Source: Marinobacter caseinilyticus
GTDB lineage: Bacteria; Pseudomonadota; Gammaproteobacteria; Pseudomonadales; Oleiphilaceae
DNA length: 64,000 nt
Direction of reading: 5' to 3'
Assembly (NCBI RefSeq): GCF_011074955.1
Contig: NZ_WUQJ01000022.1
Coordinates: 62,001 to 126,000 of the forward strand
Under the pieces are notes generated by a model that saw nothing but the letters and a program-made list of their open reading frames with translations, searched no databases and was not told the DNA's origin. The position numbers and the translations under genes are program-made. Numbering within the stretch: position 1 is the first letter of the stretch; each line of letters begins with the position of its first letter. Below, piece by piece: positions 1-8,367 of the stretch.

Positions 1-61
1 CCTGAATCTGCTCACGCCAGTCGGTATGGATTTCACCGGAGAGATACACTGTCCAAATCAT
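1..61 (-). CDS. YtoQ family protein, N-terminal part only
   Basis: Reading leftward from an ATG at 61, the window holds the first 20 codons, MIWTVYLSGEIHTDWREQIQ. This matches my memory of the conserved start of YtoQ-family proteins (WTVYLSGEIHTDWRE). The gene runs off the left edge. The function of the family is not established as far as I know. It points the same way as the LOG gene to its right, with about 80 bp between them. Confidence 0.7.
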   Translation of the reverse strand, partial: MIWTVYLSGEIHTDWREQIQ

Positions 62-139
62 ACTGCTGTCCTGTTTTAAGAGTTTGTTTCACACACTGTT
101 GCCGCTGGCGGATCAGAGCGTCCCTGTCAGGCCCCTTGG

Positions 140-700
140 CTAAGACCACTTGCTGGCGGGAGGCTTGTAGCCTTCCATAGCCTGAATCAGACCCTCCGGG
201 CTCGACTCCACCATCAACATGTTGGCATGGTCGGCTTTCAGGAAGCCGGCATCGGCCATTTTATCAATGAACGCCAGCAGGTGGTCGTAAAAACCAAAGG
301 CGTTGTAGAGCGCACACGGTTTGTCATGATACCCCAATTGGGCCCAGGTCCAGGCTTCAAACAGCTCCTCCATGGTGCCCGGGCCACCCGGCAACGCGAC
401 AAAACCGTCCGCCATGGCCGCCATCGCCGCCTTGCGCTCGTGCATGTCCGCCACCACCTGCAGTTGCGTCAGGCCTGTGTGCCCCAGCTCGCGGTCCAGT
501 AAGGATTCCGGGATCACTCCGTAAACCTTGCCACCACCAGCCAATACAGCATCGGCAATGGCACCCATCAGACCAACATGGCCACCGCCAAACACCAAAT
601 CAATGCCTTTGCCGGCCATGAACGCCCCCAAGTCGGCGGCCGATTGCGCATAACGTGCATTGTTACCCGGACTTGAGCCACAAAATACCGCCAGTTTCAT
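140..700 (-). CDS. LOG-family protein (TIGR00730 Rossmann fold)
   Basis: A 186-residue protein of the LOG/lysine-decarboxylase-like family. Members studied hydrolyse cytokinin riboside 5'-monophosphates or other nucleoside monophosphates, releasing the base and ribose 5-phosphate. The glycine-rich nucleotide-binding segment GGGHVGLMG lies at residues 38-46. The family signature PGGPGTMEE is at 104-112, where the Glu takes part in catalysis. Length is normal for the family and the protein is soluble with no signal peptide. The physiological substrate in this organism cannot be told from sequence. Confidence 0.9.
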   Translation of the reverse strand: MKLAVFCGSSPGNNARYAQSAADLGAFMAGKGIDLVFGGGHVGLMGAIADAVLAGGGKVYGVIPESLLDRELGHTGLTQLQVVADMHERKAAMAAMADGFVALPGGPGTMEELFEAWTWAQLGYHDKPCALYNAFGFYDHLLAFIDKMADAGFLKADHANMLMVESSPEGLIQAMEGYKPPASKWS

Positions 701-950
701 TTCCTCTCCTCACCTTGGCTTGCCGTCACATTCCCACTCATCTCGACAACAAGCCCTGCATGGTCGCTCTGGAATCGGGTAACAAAACTCAGCACCAAAA
801 GCCGATCAAGGCCGTCTGGCGACGACACCGCTGTGGGATAGGGCGCATTTTGTACCGGTAGCGGGCAAATTATAGAAGCCACCGCTCGCTGAGCAAGAAC
901 CCTGCGTTCACCCCTGAAGCGAGCCATCGGCGCGACCCGGTCTGTCGCGA

Positions 951-1697
951 TTACCGCCCCCCCGACACGTCCACGAAAGTACCCGTCGAGTAGGATGCGT
1001 CCTCCGACGCCAACCATAGAATGGCGCGTGCGACTTCCTCGGCCAGGCCGCCCCGTTGCATGGGGATGGTGTGTTTCAGACGCTCGATGCGATTGGGTTC
1101 GCCGCCGCTGGCATGGATGTCGGTGTCAATGAGGCCGGGGCGAACGGCGTTGACCCGGATGCCTTCGCCGGCAACTTCTTTGGCCAGCCCTATCGTGAAG
1201 GTGTCGATGGCGCCCTTGGCGGCGGCGTAATCCACGTATTCGTTGGGTGCGCCAAGGCGAGCGGCAATCGAGGACAGGTTGATAATGACGCCGCCCTTAC
1301 CGCCGTGTTTGGTCGACATGCGACGCACCGCCTCCCGTGCACAGATAAAACTGCCGGTGACATTGACCGCAAACACCCGGGCCAGACGCTCTGCGTTCAT
1401 GTCGTCGACGCGCATCTGCGTTTCCAGGATACCGGCATTGTTGACCAGTGCCGTCACCGGACCCAGCCGGTTATCCACCTCCTCGAAAAGCCGGACGATA
1501 TCGGTTTCCACCGCCACATCCGCCTGCATCGCTGTGGCCAGGCCGCCGGACCGGTTGATCTCATCGACAATGGCGTCGGCACTCTGTCGGTCAAGCCGGT
1601 AACTGACACAGACCTTGTAGCCGGCGGTCGCCGCCAGCCTGGCGGTTGCCGCGCCAATACCCCGGCTACCGCCGGTAATAATCATTACTTTATCCAT
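951..1697 (-). CDS. SDR-family oxidoreductase, YgfF-like
   Basis: A 248-residue classical short-chain dehydrogenase. It has the NAD(P)-binding TGGSRGIG at residues 8-15, NNAG near 86-89, catalytic Ser about 142 and YxxxK at Tyr157/Lys161. The segments ASGGEPNR and IPMQRGG resemble E. coli YgfF closely by memory. The reading frame extends further upstream, but the ATG at 1697 gives the standard SDR N-terminus (MDKVMIITGG) and normal length, so I chose it. Substrate unknown; YgfF-type enzymes are annotated as glucose 1-dehydrogenase-like without firm proof. Confidence 0.9.
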   Translation of the reverse strand: MDKVMIITGGSRGIGAATARLAATAGYKVCVSYRLDRQSADAIVDEINRSGGLATAMQADVAVETDIVRLFEEVDNRLGPVTALVNNAGILETQMRVDDMNAERLARVFAVNVTGSFICAREAVRRMSTKHGGKGGVIINLSSIAARLGAPNEYVDYAAAKGAIDTFTIGLAKEVAGEGIRVNAVRPGLIDTDIHASGGEPNRIERLKHTIPMQRGGLAEEVARAILWLASEDASYSTGTFVDVSGGR

Positions 1698-2051
1698 CGT
1701 TTTGGCTCCGCATGTTACCTGCTCGATAGGCCTCTGCCTGCCATAACTGTAGAGTCTCCGTGGCACTGCGCAAGGTAGTTTTCAGGGAGTTCGGGAGCCG
1801 GCGCCCGGTCCGGCATCCGAAAGTCAGGGGCATACTCTCAGCAGCGGCCGACCCGGATGCCGTTCGTAAGGCTCACAGACAGCCGTGCGAACACGGTGGC
1901 AACCTCCGCTTTCGACTTCAACGCCGTGTCAGCCAGCGGCAAACTGGGGGCTACCCCTTGAGCAAACAGCCCGCGCTTGAACGTGCCTTAGGTGACGAAT
2001 GTCACCAGGTAACCCTGTGATGGCCGCCGTAATGGTTTGTTGTTGCTTCCT
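1698..2051. other. Intergenic region, no gene seen
   Basis: About 350 bp between the SDR and the DUF2750 gene. Short open frames exist but none shows a family signature or a convincing ribosome binding site. It should hold the SDR promoter, reading leftward. No strong hairpin with a T-tract was noticed. Confidence 0.4.
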
Positions 2052-2435
2052 TCAGATATGTGAAAGTTCGTCCTGTAAGTCGTTTTTCAGTTCTGACGGC
2101 GCCATTATCCAAATGGTTTTATCGGAACCCGGGAACACGCCAATATCCAGTCCATCCTTGCTTAAGCCGGGAATCCACTTTTTGAAAAATTCCGGCAGCG
2201 AGATACTTTTCGGAACCAGGCCGTCTGACCCTTTGGCGTAATCAACGGCAAAATCGGAATTAGGCCAAACCGGTAAATACTCGATATCCCCGTCTTCAGA
2301 CACTATTTTGAGAAAACGATTCTCAGCATTGACCAGTATCCAAAATTCCCTGCCCTCAACCACTTGGCTCAAAAAATAGTCGAACCGTTCTTCACCGCTC
2401 CACCCGAGCACACTCGTTATTGGATCTTCACTCAT
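2052..2435 (-). CDS. DUF2750 domain protein
   Basis: A 127-residue acidic, soluble protein with the look of DUF2750: an N-terminal FDYFLSQVVEGREFWIL block, a central WPNSDFAVDYA block, and a C-terminal IGVFPGSDKTIW segment. The frame is open upstream to 2564. The ATG at 2435 starts the conserved domain (MSEDPITSVL) and avoids a low-complexity arginine-rich extension, so it is preferred. No function is known for the family. Confidence 0.75.
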   Translation of the reverse strand: MSEDPITSVLGWSGEERFDYFLSQVVEGREFWILVNAENRFLKIVSEDGDIEYLPVWPNSDFAVDYAKGSDGLVPKSISLPEFFKKWIPGLSKDGLDIGVFPGSDKTIWIMAPSELKNDLQDELSHI

Positions 2436-2517
2436 ATCGTTACTCGCTGGTTGATTTACTGATAACCGTAACGCGGCGCGCAGCCGTTTGCACGAACGCA
2501 CTCGACGAGTTGGCGAT

Positions 2518-2898
2518 TCAGCGTCGGTGGCGGCCAATGGCATAGACGCCTGCTGCCAGACCAAGCGCCACTATCGCAATAATATCCACAAAGACAACCC
2601 GGCGGACGGCTTCGTTGTAACCGCCGACAGACCAGGCGAGGGCGATGAAGGAAACGAGACTGATGAAGCCGGCAATGAATGCCATTGGCTGGAGTGCGGG
2701 CTTGAAGGCGGCGTACATCATGAAGAGACCCAGCAGCCCAAACAACACGGCCCGGTGGCGCATTAAAATCTCGAGATTGGGCTCATCCAGCGACATGCCA
2801 TAAAGCGCGGCCAGACGCTCGGAACCGAGAACTCCGGACACGGGCAAGAGATGAATGACGGCAACGAGCACCAAGAGACCGGTGATGCACCTTTCCAT
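2518..2898 (-). CDS. Small four-helix integral membrane protein
   Basis: A 126-residue protein with about four predicted membrane segments: near residues 3-22, 45-65, 68-90 and 100-120. Each is followed by short charged turns, and the protein ends in a basic tail. I do not recognise a named family. Similar small membrane proteins occur in marine gammaproteobacteria, sometimes with a doubtful enzyme label. It precedes the DUF2750 gene on the same strand with an 80-bp gap, so co-transcription is possible. Confidence 0.65.
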   Translation of the reverse strand: MERCITGLLVLVAVIHLLPVSGVLGSERLAALYGMSLDEPNLEILMRHRAVLFGLLGLFMMYAAFKPALQPMAFIAGFISLVSFIALAWSVGGYNEAVRRVVFVDIIAIVALGLAAGVYAIGRHRR

Positions 2899-3058
2899 GG
2901 TCCTGGACCTCCATGACGTTAACGGGAAGCACTTCGGTGTATTTCAATGCAATTGAACGACGCCTTCAAGCTCGCAGGGGTCACCGTTACCGGACATGAC
3001 CCGCGCTCTGCGACTGCCTACCTGTTTTGGCCAGCGTCAGTCGGGTTATCCCGCCGTA

Positions 3059-3226
3059 TTATAAGGTCAGGCGGTGTACCAGACTGGCGAAACTGGTCAC
3101 GCCCTGCTCCACCTCGGCAATGCCGGACGTCACGGAAGAAATACACGCCTGGCCCTGCGCGGAAATAACGCTGACCTGTTCCATTTGCCGGTTAATTTCA
3201 TCGATCAGGTCCGAGTTGGTGAAGGA
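3059..3226 (-). pseudogene. Remnant resembling the C-terminal tail of a methyl-accepting chemotaxis protein
   Basis: Reading leftward, about 55 codons ending at a stop at 3059 encode a helical tail: SFTNSDLIDEINRQMEQVSV, then a segment ending EQGVTSFASLVHRLTL. The heptad-like pattern and the 'DEINRQMEQ' motif resemble the end of methyl-accepting chemotaxis proteins. No signalling hairpin tip, HAMP or sensor region is present, and upstream the frame runs antisense through the cupin gene. It is therefore probably a relic of a deleted receptor gene. The assignment is by eye only. Confidence 0.35.
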
Positions 3227-3264
3227 ACGGCAGAACAGAACTGCCCCAGTTTGCCCTCTGTGAA

Positions 3265-3651
3265 TCAGTTGCCTAATTTTTGCTTGATATGATCGATCAC
3301 AACACCGTGCTCGTGCTGTGGGCTGAACATCACAATGTCGGTCACTTCTTCGGCTCTGACACTGCACCCGGGCGGCCAGTAGAAAAGATCCCCCGCCTTC
3401 GATGTTTCCTCCGCGCCATCGGTATACAGTGCTGAGATTGCGCCGTTGACCACATAGCCCCAGTGCGGGCATTGGCAATTGTCACCTTTAAGCCCGTGCA
3501 ACAATTCGCTGATGTCCGTGCCCGCACCGAAGGAAAAATACTCGGCACCCATTGTTTTGTAACCCGTCACATCACCGAAATCGCGTTGCTGCCTGGCAGT
3601 AGCGCCGGGTACATCCAACTGAACAGGAATGTCTTCTTTTGCAATACGCAT
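3265..3651 (-). CDS. Cupin-domain protein
   Basis: A 128-residue single-domain cupin. The core has CPHWGYVVNGAI (residues about 61-72), followed by a GDLFYWPPGCS turn typical of the second cupin motif. The metal-binding set looks incomplete (one His in the first motif), so it may be a sensor or small-molecule binder rather than a metalloenzyme. No partner gene gives a hint, as the neighbour on the 3' side is a gene remnant. Confidence 0.75.
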   Translation of the reverse strand: MRIAKEDIPVQLDVPGATARQQRDFGDVTGYKTMGAEYFSFGAGTDISELLHGLKGDNCQCPHWGYVVNGAISALYTDGAEETSKAGDLFYWPPGCSVRAEEVTDIVMFSPQHEHGVVIDHIKQKLGN

Positions 3652-3826
3652 CGTGCAACCCTCGGGTAAAAGCCGGATGGCTTGCCTTAGAGTCTAGTGC
3701 CATAACCGGATTGGCCGGCAAAACCGTATCGCCATTCACCCATACCACCCATACCACCCATTTGGATTCACGACCCTGCCTGTCGATTACGCCTGCCCGC
3801 CAATAGACCGGTTCCGGTTTCTTCCC

Positions 3827-4609
3827 TCACACACTGCAACTGGCCGCCCAGGCCCTGGCAACCAGAGGAATCTGGCCATTGGCCTGGATGGGCAATCGTT
3901 CTTTGAGACGCGCTCGCAGCTCATTCCTTTCAGGCGCGTCCAGGGACAGCACATAGGTAGGGGCCGGCCCCTGGCCGCCCAGAAAGGGCTGCCAAAAGTC
4001 ATCAAAACTTTCGAAAATCGTGTCGATCTCAATCGCCTCGACCGTTGCCTGAGCGAGTCCCGCTTTTCGAAACAGTGTTTTCAAACCGGCATCGGTCGAA
4101 TCGGAAAATCGTGTGCTCTCATGCAGATCCGAGGCCGCAGAATCCAGATAAACCACCGCATCCCAAAAATACTTTAGAAACTCCATCTTCCCGGGGTAAT
4201 CCCAAATATAGGTGGCAACCGTTCCACCGGGACGGGTAACGCGACGCATCTCCCGAAGCGCTTTTTCCGGGTTTGGAATAAAGTTCAGTACCAGGCCGGA
4301 GACGGCGCAATCCACGGAATGGTCTGTCAAAGGCAACTCAAGCGCATTGCCGACGCGACACTGAGCTTGCGCCCCCAGCCTCTCCTGCGTCGACGCAACA
4401 AACGCCTTGGACTGATCAATGGCGATCACTCCAGACGGTTCCCGCTTTTGGAAAATGGCCTGACTCAAGGCCCCCGTACCACACCCGACATCCAGCCACG
4501 TTAACCCGCTTGAGGGGGGTAGCCCGTCAATGAAAGACTGAGCAACCAGGCGGCTCCACCTGCCCATGAAATATTCGTACGGATCACCAGATTCCCATGC
4601 GTCTTTCAT
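3827..4609 (-). CDS. Class I SAM-dependent methyltransferase
   Basis: A 260-residue soluble methyltransferase. Motif I, LDVGCGTG, is at residues 39-46. An acidic residue follows in VIAIDQSKAF (SAM ribose binding), and a UbiE-like 'LREMRRVTRPGG' stretch lies mid-protein. The family belongs to the Methyltransf_11/25 group, which acts on quinones, sterols or small acids. No neighbour suggests the substrate. Confidence 0.88.
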   Translation of the reverse strand: MKDAWESGDPYEYFMGRWSRLVAQSFIDGLPPSSGLTWLDVGCGTGALSQAIFQKREPSGVIAIDQSKAFVASTQERLGAQAQCRVGNALELPLTDHSVDCAVSGLVLNFIPNPEKALREMRRVTRPGGTVATYIWDYPGKMEFLKYFWDAVVYLDSAASDLHESTRFSDSTDAGLKTLFRKAGLAQATVEAIEIDTIFESFDDFWQPFLGGQGPAPTYVLSLDAPERNELRARLKERLPIQANGQIPLVARAWAASCSV

Positions 4610-4848
4610 GACCGATGTTTCCCTTGATCAGAGGTTCCCTGACGTTGCCCGAATATCAGGGCCCAAAGGGAGCGACCCTATTAGAAAACATAGCACAAGG
4701 CTGATCGGCCTGAGTGCGATCCGACCAAGATGTGATTAAGGATTGGCTAAATTTGTAGCCCGAGGGTGTGGCACGCTTCGCCCACAAACAGAACGACCTC
4801 AGCAATCTGCCTCATGGGGTTCCCGGTTGCTCCGGTTTGTCGGTCTGG

Positions 4849-6120
4849 CTACCGGTTTTCAGCGTCTGCCGTGACTGGTCTCAATGGCTCACCGTCCGCG
4901 CCCTGAAGCTGGTGATCGTACGCCGCCTGGAGGCCGGTTTCGTCTTCAACCTCTTCCTCCGGCCCATGGTCAATGTAGCGCGGGTACAGTGGCGACAACA
5001 TTGCCACCAGTATGCCGATTGCGGAGAACGCGGCAAACGTATTGGCGTAGCCGAGTTCATTTACCAGTAGGCCGACGACGGGCGAGCCGGCCGCCTGCCC
5101 GAGCGAGATAGCCATGAAGGGCAATACCGGCCCCATCGACAGCCGGCCCGGCAACAGGCGGATGCCGGTCATCAGATACAGTCCCGTCAGACTCATATAG
5201 GCCAGCCCAAAGACCAGCGCGGAAAATACCGCGAGCACCAGTTGGCCGGGGCTGGCCGCAAGCAATGCCAGGCTCGTGGACAGCATCATCAGCATCAGCG
5301 CCTGCGTGATGGGCGGGTTGTTGCGATCGGCCAGATCGGCGACCACGGCACCGCCAAGGCCAGCCGTGCCAACCGCCAGCCACAGCCACCCGGTCGCGCC
5401 CGGCGACAGGTTGCCGAGAGTGACCACCAGATCGGGTGCGAAAATCCAGTACGCGGAGGAGACGAAGCCCATCACGAATGCGAACAGCGAGAGCCTGAAC
5501 AGGCGCGCCCACTGCAAGGCACTGATCGGCGGCGGCGGTGCGGCGTTCGACGGCACGATCCGCGACACCGAGGGTATAAAGTACCAGGCGGCAACCACCC
5601 CGATGGCCGCCAGGACGGCAAAGGACAGGTACGCAAAACGCCAGGCGCCCGCCAGGAACAGCACCGCCGGGACGGCAACGGCGACACCAACGCTGGTGCC
5701 GGCGTTCATGACCGCGCTGACGCGCCCATGCACCGAGCGATTCACCAGAACCTGCATGGCGGCCGTGAGGGCCGGCATCATCAGGCCGGTGCAGATGCCA
5801 CAGGCGAACACACCCACACCCAGCGATAGCGGGCCAGAGGCCTGGCTAATCACCGCCAGCCCCCCAACCCCGAAAGCACCGGACAGTACCGCCGTATTAC
5901 GGGCACCGAGGCGATCGGCGGCATGCGGCGCAACCAGTGTGGCCAACAAGAAACTGATGAGCGGCAGTGCGCCGATAATGCCGATCACGTCCGGCGTTAG
6001 TTCCAGCTCGGCGCGGACAGGGGGTACAAACAGTCCAAAGGCGAAGCGTGCGAGCCCGTAACTGATCGCGACCAGCGCTGCACCAAAGAGCGCAAACCCT
6101 GTGCTCGAGAGAGACTTCAT
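4849..6120 (-). CDS. MFS transporter
   Basis: A 423-residue protein with twelve hydrophobic segments and the MFS layout of 6+6 helices around a central basic loop (about residues 195-215, rich in Pro). The segment 'PHAADRLGARNTAVLSG' after helix 2 is a recognisable motif A. The ATG at 6120 starts right at a membrane-ready N-terminus (MKSLSSTGFALFGAALVAIS). A longer upstream extension has no hydrophobic or conserved content. The protein ends in an acidic cytoplasmic tail. Substrate unknown. Confidence 0.85.
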   Translation of the reverse strand: MKSLSSTGFALFGAALVAISYGLARFAFGLFVPPVRAELELTPDVIGIIGALPLISFLLATLVAPHAADRLGARNTAVLSGAFGVGGLAVISQASGPLSLGVGVFACGICTGLMMPALTAAMQVLVNRSVHGRVSAVMNAGTSVGVAVAVPAVLFLAGAWRFAYLSFAVLAAIGVVAAWYFIPSVSRIVPSNAAPPPPISALQWARLFRLSLFAFVMGFVSSAYWIFAPDLVVTLGNLSPGATGWLWLAVGTAGLGGAVVADLADRNNPPITQALMLMMLSTSLALLAASPGQLVLAVFSALVFGLAYMSLTGLYLMTGIRLLPGRLSMGPVLPFMAISLGQAAGSPVVGLLVNELGYANTFAAFSAIGILVAMLSPLYPRYIDHGPEEEVEDETGLQAAYDHQLQGADGEPLRPVTADAENR

Positions 6121-6264
6121 ACCGCCTCCGCCAGACCCGTGTCGAGGAAACCGGCCGCCGGCGAACGTCTCGCACGCCAAACACCGGACACTGTCAGCCT
6201 AGGAGTTGTGCTGGCCGGATTCAAGCGGGCTCCCGATTATTCCGATGCGCGAGCGCCAAAGTGC

Positions 6265-6462
6265 TCACCGGCCACCTCCGTCCTTGCTGGCCGTCCTACT
6301 CGACTGTTGGGCGGCGTGGTGCGCCACCGCAAACGCCTTGCTCTCGTCGCCACCGTATTCCTTGTACGCATTATTGAATGCCTCAAGGAAAGCTTTCTTC
6401 TGGTGTGTTGTATATTTTTGGACCTGCGCTTTTGGCAGATCGTGGATCGATGTGTACGGCAT
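6265..6462 (-). CDS. ChaB family protein
   Basis: A 65-residue protein starting MPYTSIHDLPKAQVQKY. It matches ChaB: 'LPxxVqk.LP..aq.i(y/f).aFn.A' followed by 'AFAVAHHAA'. ChaB is a small protein once linked to the ChaA cation antiporter in E. coli, and its role is unclear. The ATG at 6462 has a strong AGGAGG ribosome binding site and gives the usual family length, so I prefer it over the longer frame that starts at 6555. Confidence 0.85.
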   Translation of the reverse strand: MPYTSIHDLPKAQVQKYTTHQKKAFLEAFNNAYKEYGGDESKAFAVAHHAAQQSSRTASKDGGGR

Positions 6463-6674
6463 GGCCGGTTTCCTCCTCGCCCCTGGGTGTGGCACCCCGG
6501 TGTCCCGACTAAAACACACCGGGACCCTGACAGGCTTGAAGCTTTTATCGGACATCCTCTGCGGACAGCAGGCTCGGACGCAAAAAGCGTAACCCTCACA
6601 CAGAGCATGAAGAGCGTCTTCACCATGAATTTACTATCATCACAGGGGCTGCGCAGGGGCAATCGAAGGCGCTT

Positions 6675-6758
6675 ACTTAGCGGCACCCGTGAAGCAGTGC
6701 AAAACGGGCCTCGGTTGCAAGGCCATGGGTCGGGGCGAACGGCCGCTATCGATTAAGT
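6675..6758 (-). repeat. Possible degenerate attC site after the DUF3291 gene
   Basis: In minus-strand sense the segment begins with an ACTTAAT box followed by AGCGGC. It ends with GCCGCTAAGT, which is complementary to the left end over TAGCGGC and ACTTA. It lies just 3' of the DUF3291 stop, where an attC would be expected, but the box sequences are poor. It may instead be a chance inverted repeat. The rest of 6463-6776 holds no recognisable gene. Confidence 0.28.
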
Positions 6759-6776
6759 GGCGGGATCGTCCTCACC

Positions 6777-7250
6777 CTATGTGTCGGTTGACGTACCGCC
6801 TCCCGGCTCAGGCGCACGGAAGGCCTTTTTGAAGGTGAACGCCTCACTCGTTGGCCCCTGCTCTCGCAACTTGTCCAGCTTTTGGGAAGCTTCTTCAAGG
6901 GAAGGAATATGACCGGCGGGAACCCACCAAAGCACCATGTAAGCGGCCCCGGCTTTATGAAACCACTCTTGCTTGCGCCGCAGGATCTCAACGTGCGCCG
7001 TACGGTAGACGTAGTGGTGCAAGGCCTCTATCGAGTCCCATAGTGATAGGTTTGCGATCTGATCAGGGCCAAAGAAGTCGATCCCGGTGGCGTCTCCTTC
7101 CTCGGTTTGCAGGCGCCAGACAAATCCCGGAGCGTCATCCGCCAGCGCGTTGATTCTGTCCAGGTTGGCCACAAAGTCTGAGAGTTGAGGAGAGTCGATC
7201 GGAGCCAAGAGCCTGGCAAGGTTGAGTTGGGCGATATGGTGGTTGGTCAC
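6777..7250 (-). CDS. DUF3291 domain protein (cassette gene)
   Basis: A 157-residue protein of the DUF3291 family, a ferredoxin-like fold related to antibiotic biosynthesis monooxygenases. It has 'HIAQLNLARL' at the N-terminus, 'PGFVWRLQTE' mid-protein, and 'LSLWDSIEALHHYVYRTAH' plus 'MVLWWVPAGHIPSLEEA' further on. The start is a GTG at 7250, five bases after GGAGGC. There is no good ATG here, and the longer upstream frame would run into the attC site. It begins a few bases after the attC end at 7268, as cassette genes do. Function of the family is unproven. Confidence 0.82.
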   Translation of the reverse strand: MTNHHIAQLNLARLLAPIDSPQLSDFVANLDRINALADDAPGFVWRLQTEEGDATGIDFFGPDQIANLSLWDSIEALHHYVYRTAHVEILRRKQEWFHKAGAAYMVLWWVPAGHIPSLEEASQKLDKLREQGPTSEAFTFKKAFRAPEPGGGTSTDT

Positions 7251-7267
7251 AGTTGCCTCCCTGAACA

Positions 7268-7355
7268 CATTTAACGCCAAGCGCAGCGGCCAGCGATCGA
7301 GAGTCCCGCCCATGCGTGGTTTTGCACAGGCAGGGCGGGCCAAACAAGTTATGGG
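7268..7355 (-). repeat. attC site 3' of the PaaI-thioesterase cassette
   Basis: Minus-strand sense: the left box is CCCATAAC at 7355-7348. The inner arms are CCCGCCC and GGGCGGG (exact complements). The right end is TTGGCGTTAAATG, reading to 7268. The GCGTTA right end and inner palindrome fit the attC pattern. The next gene (DUF3291) starts 18 bp further on. Confidence 0.6.
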
Positions 7356-7420
7356 TGTCTCGTGCTTTTTGAGTGACCGTTTGACGGAGCCCGATTAAGC
7401 GTCTCTGACTATACGATGCA

Positions 7421-7852
7421 TCACTTAATGATCATGCACGTTGCCGTCGCGGTGGCAAGTAGCTTGCCGCCCTGGCTTCTTAACGTACCTTCGGATATCC
7501 CTAATGACTTGGAGAGGTTAATGACCCGGCCCTCGGCTATTAACTCTTCGTTTTTAGGCACGGGTCGTATCATCTTAATATTGAGATCAATGGTGCCGTA
7601 CCCAACCCCCGAACCCAGCAACGTATGAACCGCGCAGCCGGTTACCGAGTCGAGCACCGTTGCGGCAAAACCGCCATGAACGCCACCCAAAGGGTTAAGG
7701 TGCGAATCATCAGCCATTGCATGAAACACCACCTCTCCTTCGTCGACTTTAATCAGTGACATTGGAATGGTGGTCGTAATTGACGGAGGCGGCAATTCCC
7801 CAAGCACCATGGCCTGTAATATTTCCAACCCTGTCATTTCCTCAATTTTCAT
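7421..7852 (-). CDS. PaaI-family hotdog thioesterase (cassette gene)
   Basis: A 143-residue hotdog-fold acyl-CoA thioesterase. The diagnostic 'NPLGGVHGGFAATVLDS' lies at residues 53-69, with the PaaI-type HGG and an acidic catalytic Asp. It probably hydrolyses aryl- or medium-chain acyl-CoA in the cytoplasm. It sits in the cassette array with an attC 65 bp beyond its stop. Hotdog thioesterases are known cargo of chromosomal integrons. The physiological substrate is unknown. Confidence 0.85.
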   Translation of the reverse strand: MKIEEMTGLEILQAMVLGELPPPSITTTIPMSLIKVDEGEVVFHAMADDSHLNPLGGVHGGFAATVLDSVTGCAVHTLLGSGVGYGTIDLNIKMIRPVPKNEELIAEGRVINLSKSLGISEGTLRSQGGKLLATATATCMIIK

Positions 7853-7867
7853 AGTTTCCTACCGGTC

Positions 7868-7974
7868 ATGTGTAGACTGCTTTTGCCTGGAGGCGCCCAG
7901 GTAGCACAGCGAAATGGGCGCCCGGTGGAAGGCCGTAAAGCCCCGAGCGAACGACAACGCCTTGCCATATTACA
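7868..7974 (-). repeat. Inverted-repeat region in the position of an attC, degenerate
   Basis: This lies between the zinc-ribbon gene and the thioesterase gene. The outer 5-mers GTGTA and TACAC are complementary, and an inner exact stem GGCGCCCA/TGGGCGCC has a 15-base loop. The normal TAAC/GTTA boxes are missing. It could be a decayed attC or a transcription terminator stem, and I cannot decide between them. Confidence 0.3.
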
Positions 7975-8302
7975 CGTACAGATCGTCGTCTCGACGATAC
8001 GCGAAAAGGTAATCACCAACATACATTTGAGAGCAGTTTGGGCATTTGTAGAGCTGCTTCGGGTCGTTGATCAAGAGCAGGTGATACCCCAAAAAAACCA
8101 GCGTGACCAACGCGGCCAACGTATTTTGGAAAATGAAGCCGGATGCGCTGGCCGCCAAGAAACACAACAGTGAGATTTGGCTTTTCGTGTCCCCAGTCCA
8201 CAGAAATGCACTGACAGGGTTACCGAATTGAGGCGCTGCATTCAGCCTGACGGTACCCGCTTTGGCCAACGTCAATGTACAACTCTTACACTTAGGCATC
8301 AT
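7970..8302 (-). CDS. Small zinc-ribbon-like membrane protein (cassette gene)
   Basis: A 110-residue protein. Cys5 and Cys8 (CKSC) at the N-terminus pair with Cys87 and Cys90 (CPNC) near the C-terminus, as in a split zinc ribbon. Between them lie two adjacent hydrophobic helices (about 42-60 and 61-79). This would place both cysteine pairs on the same side of the membrane, where they could form one site. I do not recognise a named family. It begins immediately after the attC at 8306-8367. Confidence 0.6.
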   Translation of the reverse strand: MMPKCKSCTLTLAKAGTVRLNAAPQFGNPVSAFLWTGDTKSQISLLCFLAASASGFIFQNTLAALVTLVFLGYHLLLINDPKQLYKCPNCSQMYVGDYLFAYRRDDDLYV

Positions 8303-8305
8303 CGG

Positions 8306-8367
8306 GATTCAACGGTTGGCATCCACGGCTACGTGAAGCACAGCTTACTGCATGCCGCTGTTATGTC
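8306..8367 (-). repeat. attC site 3' of the MDR oxidoreductase cassette
   Basis: Minus-strand sense: the left box GACATAAC contains the TAA stop of the upstream gene. The arms GGCATGCA and TGGATGCC pair with one mismatch, and the right box is CGTTGAATC. The arrangement fits an attC of about 62 bp. Confidence 0.65.

Noticed and set aside
697..1017. Minus-strand frame between the LOG and SDR genes
   Set aside because: Overlaps the SDR end, is arginine-rich, and has no conserved segment or ribosome binding site.
2470..2495. Inverted repeat TAACGCGGC / GCAGCCGTTT between two genes
   Set aside because: Lacks attC spacing and asymmetry and has no T-tract, so it is neither a convincing attC nor a terminator.
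3700..3765. GCCATAACCGG box and ACCCATACC tandem repeats near the methyltransferase gene
   Set aside because: No matching second box for an attC. The repeats are short and low-complexity, with no gene content.
5276..6061. Plus-strand frame opposite the MFS gene
   Set aside because: Low-complexity Ala/Arg/Pro translation opposite a well-supported transporter; a shadow.
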